In this document: positions 56,842 to 64,000 of the stretch, piece by piece
Layout of the letters: each line of letters opens with the position of its first letter
Numbering within the stretch: the first letter of the stretch is position 1
Assembly (NCBI GenBank): GCA_950022295.1
Contig: OX465595.1
Location: 120,406,270 to 120,470,269, forward strand
Source of the DNA: Bromus sterilis
Taxonomy: Eukaryota > Streptophyta > Magnoliopsida > Poales > Poaceae
Reading direction: 5' to 3'
DNA: 64,000 nt
Program-made: the position numbers and the translations under genes
Notes under the pieces: model-generated
What the model was told of the DNA's origin: nothing
Database searches by the model: none
Seen by the model: the letters and a program-made list of their open reading frames with translations, nothing else

Positions 56842-57813
56842 ATGACTATTTTCTTCGAGACTAGATATTATTGGCAAGGCGGATTCACGGAGGATCAACA
56901 AAAACATTACAAGGAATACCGCTTGTCTCGAAAAGGGATACACTCATGGGGACTAATACAGGAGTTGTATGACTATGCTAGAAACTTGTGCTCAATATAT
57001 AATATATCTTTCTGCAGGGATGAATCTTGTTGCTTTATGAGGCACAAACACCTTGCTTTCCAATGTGAGTACAATGATGATGAAACCTTAGCTTCTTATG
57101 CTAAGGGAAACTATGATTTTTATGATGCAGAACAAATAGAAGAAGTTGTTATCTTTAAGGGTGCCTATGAAATTGTTTCCCTTGTTGAAAATATTGATGA
57201 TGCCCCTTACAAATCCGAGAGTCTTGAAATACTTAATTATTGCTTTGAGGATTTTAATGACAATTATTATATTATTGACCATCTCAAAAGGTTCTCTCCA
57301 CAAGGGGAAGAGACGAATGCTTTGCAGGACTCTACGGAAGAAGAAATTGCTGAAACTGAATGCTCCTTGGATGAAAAAGAAGAGGAGAGTGACGAACAAA
57401 AGGAGGAAGAATGGAGTAGCTACCCATCTCTACCTACTAATGAGAGTTACTCTTTGACTCTTACTTTATATGATTGCCCTCCATGCTTACCAAAGGAGGA
57501 TGAATGCTATATTGATTGCTATGATCCTATGGATTCTTTTGAAATATCCCTTTTTGATGAAATTGATGCTTGTGCCCACGATGCCCCTATGAATGATACT
57601 TGCAAGGATGATTTTTCTACTGTTATTTATGATAAAGCATGCTATCTTGATAAATCTTATGATAAACCTCTATTTTTGCCTACTATGGATGTTCTTAATG
57701 ATGATGAGGTTTTCTTAGAAAGTCTACATGATTATGTGCTAGTAGATCATGAAAAGCATGCTTTGTGTGATAATTATATTGTTGAGTTTGTTCATGATGC
57801 TACTGAAAATTAA
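56842..57813 (+). CDS. Acidic protein of unknown function in a non-autonomous element
   Basis: A 323-residue open frame from ATG at 56842 (MTIFFETRYYWQGGFTEDQQ), with no stop and no frameshift. Upstream in-frame codons (from 56833) lack an ATG. The N-terminal third is tyrosine- and basic-rich, with a cysteine-histidine cluster at about residues 48-75 (LCSIYNISFCRDESCCFMRH). The cluster does not fit the CCHC knuckle spacing. From about residue 80 the protein is very acidic, with a glutamate run (about residues 160-195) and many aspartates. No signal peptide or membrane segment is visible. It lies where gag would be. I do not recognise the family. An intact frame in an element that otherwise lost pol suggests the protein was kept while the element was active. 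Confidence 0.6.
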   Translation: MTIFFETRYYWQGGFTEDQQKHYKEYRLSRKGIHSWGLIQELYDYARNLCSIYNISFCRDESCCFMRHKHLAFQCEYNDDETLASYAKGNYDFYDAEQIEEVVIFKGAYEIVSLVENIDDAPYKSESLEILNYCFEDFNDNYYIIDHLKRFSPQGEETNALQDSTEEEIAETECSLDEKEEESDEQKEEEWSSYPSLPTNESYSLTLTLYDCPPCLPKEDECYIDCYDPMDSFEISLFDEIDACAHDAPMNDTCKDDFSTVIYDKACYLDKSYDKPLFLPTMDVLNDDEVFLESLHDYVLVDHEKHALCDNYIVEFVHDATEN

Positions 57814-58751
57814 TATGAGAGAGGGAAATATGGTTATAGAAATTTTCATGTTAGGAAAACACCCCTCTCCATGTTGAAAATCTTGAAGGTCTCTTGTTTT
57901 ACCTTCCTATGCTTGTTACTTTGCGCTTCATCTATTTATTTTTCTTCAAGTTTCCCATGCATAGGAAGCATGTTAGACTTAAATGTGGTTTGTCTTTGCT
58001 CCTTTGATGCTCTCTTTTGTGCTTCAACTCTTATTCTTTTGTGAGCATCGTTACACTCATGCCTAGCTAATGGCTTTAAAGAAGCGCTTTCGGGAGGCAG
58101 CCCACAACGAATTTAGGTTTTTGTTTTTGTTTTTCTTCTATTCTTAGTGGTCTTGATGATTGTTACTACTGTATCAACATCATTGTATCTTTACTTTTCA
58201 AGCTTTGTGCCTTTTATAGCCTCATACGATAAGGGAAATGAAAGTTGTGACATGCTGTCCAGAAAACAGATTCTGTCCTCGTGACTAGAAAAATCAGAGA
58301 AAAATCCCAGTTATCTTTTTGAGCTGAGTTTTTTACACAGCGTGCTATATACAATTACAAAACTTTTGTATGTTCTGAGTTTATTGATTTGAGTTGTAAA
58401 AGTATCCCTAAAAATTCTTTTCTCTCTGCTGTTCTGTTTTTCTCAGCTTATGCCCCGGTTTTTCTTTTCGCAGATTTGCAATCCTTAAGCTTGCTTTTTC
58501 TTTGCAAAATCCTTTGGTCAGGCAAGAGAAACAGTAGCTCTCCCTAGAAATATTTATTTGCAGCGGAGAAAATTTATTTTTAATAGGGTACTAACCTCTC
58601 TAATCAGCTTATGATGAGTTATGTATGAAGGGAGTTTTCAAGTGTGCGATGGAAGATGATGAAAGAAGATCTTAGAGTGTCAAAAGCTCAAGCTTGGGGA
58701 TGCGCCCGGAACCCCCAAGAAATATTCAAGGAGACTCAAGCGTCTAAGCTT

Positions 58752-58773
58752 GGGGATGCCCCCATGCATCCCC
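58752..58773 (+). repeat. 8-bp hairpin after a polypurine-like block
   Basis: GGGGATGC (58752-58759) and GCATCCCC (58766-58773) are perfectly complementary, with the loop CCCCAT. The stem grows out of the sequence AAGCTTGGGGATGC, which resembles the polypurine tract used before the 3' LTR. Confidence 0.7.
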
Positions 58774-60010
58774 TTCTTCATGAACAATCATTAGTTCGTC
58801 CCTCGTTCCACTATATTTTTATCACTTCATGCGTTATGTGCTATGCTTGGAGTGTCTTGCTCTTTACTTTTCTTAGTTCTTTTGTTTTGTTTGCTGGTCA
58901 TTACAATGTAGGAACCTAACATGCTTGATTGGGAGAGATACACGCTCCGCTTAAACTAGAACCCCTCATAGGATTTTCATGCTTATTCTTTGTTGTGAGT
59001 TGTTCTTTATCTTTTCTTAGCTGCTACCCTGTTTAGTTCATGTGGTTTAGAGTTTCTTCTAGAGCTTTTAATTGGTTCAGGCTTGAACTTTCTATGGTTT
59101 GCATGCTTATCTTGTTTAGACAGTTTGCCTGTTGCATTGATTTTTGTGTCTTTACTAGAAAGTAGGTAGTTGAAGTTGCTATTCTCTTTATAGTAATAAC
59201 TTGCAATAGTTTTGAGGTATTGACTTAAGTAATGTTTGAACTTATCGTGTCAAGAGCTTTAGCCTATTAGTGATAGATGTCGTATTTTGGGCCATCCGTG
59301 TGATTTTCGAAAACCTAAACCCTGTTGAGAACTCTAGCTACTAGATGGATCACTAATCTCTGGAGGGGTCGAATATTAGAGTACACTCTTGTACCATGAG
59401 TCGAGGATACACAAGGATAACCAAACCCCCATACACTCCTCCTCGGGGTACTTGTCTCTTTGTGAACCTCCTGATTAGATTGAGAGTTACCGATAATAAG
59501 TGCATGAGTTCTTCGGACTAATGTGAGTATTCGAAAGTTGACACTTCCACCCACCTATACTTTTTCTAGCCTCTTCGGTACCGTGCATTGCCCTTTCTCA
59601 CCTCGAGAGTTGGCGCATACTTCGCCGGTGCATCCAAACCCTTGGCACGATACGGTCTGTCATCAGAAGCCTCCTTATATCTTTCCTCAAAACAGCCACC
59701 ATGCCTACCTACAAGGCATTTCCATAGCCTTTCCGAGATACAGTGCCATGCAACATCCACCTTGTCATGACTTGATCTTCATGTCATACATGCTACTTGC
59801 TTGATCGATGAGCCGCATGCTAGTTGGGCCTTGCCCTAATCATTGCTACACGACGCGCTAGTATCATTGCATATCCTGCTACACTGGTAGAGGCATACAT
59901 TTGCATACTTCATGATAGTTACATTTTCTTTATGTGATTACCTTTGTAAAGTGTGAAAGATCTCCTATATTCTTGTAAAATATAGAGTATTGCCCCTAAA
60001 GTGAGGAAAA

Positions 60011-60080
60011 GATCCCAAAGAGGACAAAATCAAAAGATCCCAAAGAGGACAAAATCAAAAGATCCCAAAGAGGACAAATG
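60011..60080 (+). repeat. 25-bp tandem repeat, 2.8 copies
   Basis: The unit GATCCCAAAGAGGACAAAAT followed by CAAAA starts at 60011, 60036 and 60061. The third copy stops after about 18 bases. The copies are identical over the shared part, so the expansion is recent relative to the LTR divergence. An A-rich stretch follows. Confidence 0.85.
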
Positions 60081-60984
60081 AGAGTTAAATAGAAAGAGCC
60101 ATTGAGGCCACCAAAAAATACAAAAAAATAGAAAAAAATAAAAAAGAGAGAAAAATAAAAAGAGAAAAGGGGGCATACTACTATTCCTTTTGAGAGATCC
60201 ACACTAGTACTTCATCTTCTATCCCTTGTACTCCATAGAGATCATCGTCATGCATATAGCTATGTGGGGACCTTCACACTATAGAACTTGTCTTGTATAT
60301 TCCAATGATGAGCCTCCTCAAACGAGCTCTAGGTCTTCTTGAGCAAGCAAGTTAGATGCACCCCCACTAGTTTCCTTGGAGAGCTTTTATCTCACATGTG
60401 CTTCCGTTGCATGGCAATCCCTACTCCTCACATCATATCTATCGTATGGCTTTCTCTCGCCTATGATTGTCCTCATTGATGTGACCCTTTCACACCTTTT
60501 TGTCTTATTCCTCCACCATCTTTTTATTTCGCCGTTTAGGTGTCAACTTTCTTGCTCACGCTCATCCATTGCATGAGTGCTCAAAATATCGAAAGGGAGT
60601 GGATCAGTTTGACTTGTACCTGGCTAGTGGTCTGGGGACGAGTCTAGATAAGACTTCAAAGGAGACCAAGTGTGAAACTTTAGTAGATTTAGTTCTCAAC
60701 AATAAGTTTTTTTCTCTCTCGTATTCCCAAATTCCCCTTCTTGCACGCAAACACCATTTGGAGTCAATCGGGTCACGGACAGCGAGAGCTCTTGCACCTT
60801 TTGTTCTTTTGTTACTTGTGTCAATGCTAATATAGACTCTTGCTTGTTAAGACTTGAATTGAATTGCATGCTTTGATTGCTTTACTTAAAAGTCCTTATT
60901 TGTTTGTGTGGCATGTCACCACAGAAATTATGCTTGTTATCATTTACCTACTCGAGGACGAGCAGGTATTAAGCTTTGGGATGT

Positions 60985-62531
60985 TGATACGTCCCAAATG
61001 TATCTATAATTTCTTCTTGTGCCATGCATGTTTTGTGTGACTTTGCCATGTTTTGCTTGAACTTTCATACACTTTTGAGCATATTTGTACTAACCTATTA
61101 ACTCAGTGCACCCAGTTGCCAGTTACTGTTTTCTGCTGTTTTTGTATTTCAGGTTTTCCGGCCATTAAAAGTGCTCCAAAAATTATGGAAAATTATATAA
61201 AAATCAGCGTCTCGGAAGCTTCCGGAATCACCAAGGAAGGAAGGGAGGGCCACCACCAGGCAGCCAGGAGGGTGCCTGGCGCGGCCCAGACCTAGGCCGC
61301 GCCACCCGCCCTTCTGACTGCCTCGTGGCCCCTCTCGGTGCCCCCTTTGGCCCCTATTTTTACCCCTGCGGAGGAAACCCTGATTCTAGACCCGTTTTCT
61401 CCAGAAGTGATTCGGATCTCCGCCACCATCGAAAACTAGCTTCGGGGGTCACCAGGATCCTGCTCCGGCACCCTGGCGGGGAGGGCCTTGGCCCCTGGGG
61501 CCATCTTCATCGGCTCTGCTTCCCCCATGATGCTTCTTGAGTAGTTCCTCCTTGGACTACGGGTTCTTGGCAGTAGCTATGTGGTATTCTCTCCCCCTAG
61601 ATCTTCAATACAATGTTCTCGTGAGCTTGCCTACATGATTGAGATCCATATGATGTAATTGGTGTTGTGTTTGTTGGGATCCCATGAATTGTTACCTTGT
61701 TCAGTCATAAGAGGTTTATGAATTATTGTTTGCTGCAATTTGTTGTTCTTAATGCTTGTTACTAGTGCACGAGTAGCATGATCTCAGATGTGAGCACGTT
61801 ATGGTTGCATGATTATAATTGTTGTTCTAGATCTTATCTACGGTTGTATGCACCTATTATAGTCCGGAACCGGCGATCCCAATGGTGACAGCTTGGGACA
61901 CCAAAGGGGATGGGCTATAATTTGAGGATCACATGTGTTCATAGATTGTTAATGCTTTGTTCCGGTGCTCCGCCGCAAGAGCACCTTAATCTCCATAAGT
62001 TCCTTAAGTGGCCCCGTTCGTAGAGGGATGGTAGGACAAAAGATGTTGTGCAAAGTTCTTATTGCAAGCACGTACAACTACATACGGAACACATGCCTAC
62101 GTTTGGTTCTTAGACTAGGATGCTCTTGTTTGTTCTTTGGCTAGAGTTGGTGCAATTCTGTCAATTTCCCAACTGTAATTTGTTCACCCAGCACCTTGTT
62201 CTTTTGCCTAGAGAGGTACCACTAGTGAAACCTTGAACCCCTGTCCATCTTTCACCTTCATTGCCTTCGTTGTTACTTTTACTTTCTTTCCTGCTCCTAC
62301 TACTTTGTTACTACTTTGTGGTATTAGTGATTGGGGAAGTCTTAAAGGCTACACCCGTCAACACATCGTTTCTACTTTTATCTTGTCTAGTGCTTTTTCA
62401 GGAGTGGTTGAATTGACAACTCAACTGCTAAGGCTTATTAGTATTCTTTGGCTCCCCTTGTGTCGAATCAATAAATTGGGTTACTCTTACGCGCGAAGAC
62501 TGTTGCGATCCCCTACACTTGTGGGTTATCA
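60985..62531 (+). repeat. 3' LTR (1547 bp)
   Basis: Aligns with 55271-56748. It is longer because it keeps the 52-base segment lost from the 5' LTR and has a short duplication, TTACTACTTTG, near 62308. The PPT AAGCTTTGGGATG precedes it. It ends GTGGGTTATCA and is followed by the duplicated ACACC. Confidence 0.92.
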
Positions 62532-63940
62532 ACACCCACCTTAATCACTACAGTGTGATCAAGTCACATAAGTTCAGCATTGCGATGACTTAATAACATA
62601 TTGACTGAATCCTTACACCGTGATGATCATAAATAATTGCTATCTATTAAGATGCTTTGAGTGCATTAACCGTTACACTGAAACATGGTAACTGAAAAGG
62701 TGTATCTTGGGTATTCCAAAGTAGATATGTTGAGGAGTATGAAATAGATCAGAGCGGGATTTGTTAATCCGAGTGACGGATAGGTACTCTGGGCCCAATC
62801 GGTGGTCTTGCATCAATAGCTTGCAAGCAAGTGACTAGATCATAAGAGATGTAATATTCACAGACGAGTAAACATGTTTTGTCGGAGACGAGGAAGAACT
62901 AGGTATTGGATACCGACGATCATACCTCGGACAAACATAGCACCGAAGAACAAAGGGATCAAGTCATATTGTTAACGGTTCAACAACGATGAAGTTTATT
63001 CGATGGAAGCGTAGGGGCACTTCAAGGATTGTAACCAGATCCCACATGATCGTCATTGGTCAGAGAGTGTCTCGATCATGTCAACTATTTCCCGGACCGT
63101 AGGGTGTCACACTTAAGGGAAATCAATGCATTAAGGATTGATTCGGGATCATCGGTGAAAAGAGAGAAAACACTAGAAATGTACCAAAAGGTGCCAGAAG
63201 CTGTTCCGGATATTTTGAAAGGTTCAAAATAATATATATTAATGTTTAAATATGTTTTATTATTTAATTGACAGAATTAAATATTAAAAATGATTTAAAT
63301 AATTATTTAAAAAGTTGAAAAGGTATTTGGGCCTTAAAAGGCCCATGAGGGGAAGGGGGAGTCTCCCCCCTTGGGCTTGGCGCCAAGGGAGGGGCACATC
63401 CCCCCTCCTAGCCGCACCACTCCCCCCCTTGGGGGTTTAGTCCCACATGGGGGAAGGGGAGGGGGTGGAGCCCCTCCTTGGCCTATATAAGGAGGGGTGG
63501 GGGAGAATTTTTCAATATAACATTGAGTTTCTCTCATTTTCTCCGAGCTAGAGCGGACTCCCCTGGTTTGGAGTTTGCACCTGGTTTGGGGTTTCACCAT
63601 CATCCGGACGCCGTCCTGCTGCCGGAATCAGGATCCGGATCAATCTTCTTTCCACTGCTCTTTTGGTTCGGAGCCCGGAGGGACGTCGGTTGCACCGTAC
63701 GTGTGTAATCCCGGGAGGCACTACACGTGTGGTGCTACTTCATCGTCGGAGGTTCTTCAACACGACAGGGAGGTCGTAGGATCAGAGTCTACGCCAACCA
63801 CGTTCGAGGAATGTTTCCCTCTTTCGGTCTTCAAAGGTATGAACACCGATTCCTTCCGTTACATACATCAGCATAGCATAGATCTTTGGTTCGGGACTCG
63901 TAGTTAGGAAATTTTTTGTTTTCTGCGCCGATCGCCAACA
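62532..63940 (+). repeat. Copia 5' LTR, second part
   Basis: Resumes after the nested element with the duplicated ACACC and matches 17430-18823. The TATA box is at 63484-63490 within a perfect inverted repeat. The end is GATCGCCAACA at 63940. The frame at 63575-63907 is LTR sequence and matches frames in the other copia LTRs. Confidence 0.9.
63471..63497 (+). promoter_or_regulatory. TATA box inside an inverted repeat
   Basis: CCCCTCCTT (63471-63479) and AAGGAGGGG (63489-63497) are perfectly complementary. The bases between, GGCCTATAT, together with the start of the right arm form the TATA box. Confidence 0.75.
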
Positions 63941-63941
63941 G

Positions 63942-63953
63942 TGGTATCAGAGC
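63942..63953 (+). promoter_or_regulatory. Copia primer-binding site
   Basis: TGGTATCAGAGC, the complement of initiator tRNA-Met, begins one base after the LTR end. The leader (63954-64000) resembles 28741-28766 read on the minus strand. The interior continues beyond the window. Confidence 0.9.
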
Positions 63954-64000
63954 AAGGCTATGCGTAGATGTATTGTACGGGTAGAACACATCTAGGATGT

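Larger units (their letters stand above)
57814..60984 (+). other. Interior of the non-autonomous element, non-coding
   Basis: About 3.2 kb without a recognisable gene. It contains two copies of an AAGCTTGGGGATGC block (58690 and 58746), the second followed by a hairpin, a 25-bp tandem repeat at 60011, an A-rich tract at about 60110-60170, and a polypurine tract ending at 60984. The 111-codon frame at 60500-60835 has no domain. Confidence 0.65.
55271..62531 (+). mobile_element. Non-autonomous Athila-type element, complete
   Basis: A 7261-base element with both LTRs, a tRNA-Asp-type primer-binding site and a polypurine tract, flanked by a perfect ACACC duplication (55266-55270 and 62532-62536). 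Its interior (56749-60984) has one long open frame and no protease, RT, RNase H or integrase. It must have been mobilised by enzymes of another element. The first 150 bases of the two LTRs show about seven differences by eye. Confidence 0.92.

Noticed and set aside
60500..60835. 111-codon frame in the non-autonomous element
   Set aside because: Serine/leucine-rich without a motif. It is near the 3' end and shows no sign of being conserved.
1..64000. A host gene hidden between transposons
   Set aside because: I examined the long frames and the gaps between elements and found no exon-like frame with a non-transposon domain. Every stretch is accounted for by, or looks like, transposon sequence, although 1-3531 and 41650-42864 remain uncertain.

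Overview
This window is intergenic DNA from a large plant genome, almost certainly a Triticeae grass (wheat, Aegilops, barley or rye type). I found no host gene, tRNA or rRNA gene. The visible structure is transposable elements inserted into one another: Ty1/copia and Ty3/gypsy LTR retrotransposons (chromovirus-like, Tat-like and Athila-like), a LINE and a CACTA transposon end. Family-level naming is from protein motifs, primer-binding sites and LTR termini read by eye. No database search was possible.

Layout, left to right. 1-7540 is non-coding and looks like parts of two or three long gypsy-type LTRs. 7541-12733 is a minus-strand Tat-type gypsy element (Tat-A) with its own 5' LTR at 12286-12733. 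It sits inside a second, related element (Tat-B, 12734-14328). 14329-18899 is a chimera: an Athila-type LTR and gag, joined in frame to the RNase H end and 3' LTR of a copia element, then a short inverted Athila LTR end. 18900-20224 and 38691-39383 are two halves of one minus-strand LINE. They are separated by a plus-strand gypsy element at 20225-38690 (target duplication GATGC). That element carries a complete minus-strand copia element in its 5' LTR (22138-30449, target duplication CTACC) and a solo LTR in its interior (31791-33248, target duplication TATGC).

39384-41326 is a copia LTR with a pol remnant, followed by a CACTA transposon end at 41327. From 42865 to the right edge the elements are stacked five deep: an Athila-type LTR holds a large element with a 4.1 kb LTR (44185-51762), which holds a minus-strand Athila-type element (51763-55007), which holds a plus-strand copia element (from 55008), whose 5' LTR holds a non-autonomous Athila-type element (55271-62531, target duplication ACACC).

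Nearly all coding sequence is broken. All three copies of LTR-retrotransposon reverse transcriptase in the window have lost the YVDD active site, each by a different lesion. The long open frames that remain are a copia gag-protease-integrase frame (25922-27823) and a 323-residue acidic protein of unknown function in the non-autonomous element (56842-57813).

The observations I would follow up first are: an array of nine hairpins with apparently compensatory changes inside the 4.1 kb LTR (47507-47756); a motif shared by four otherwise different gypsy LTRs; a TATA box lying in a perfect inverted repeat in the copia LTRs; and the in-frame gypsy-copia chimera.
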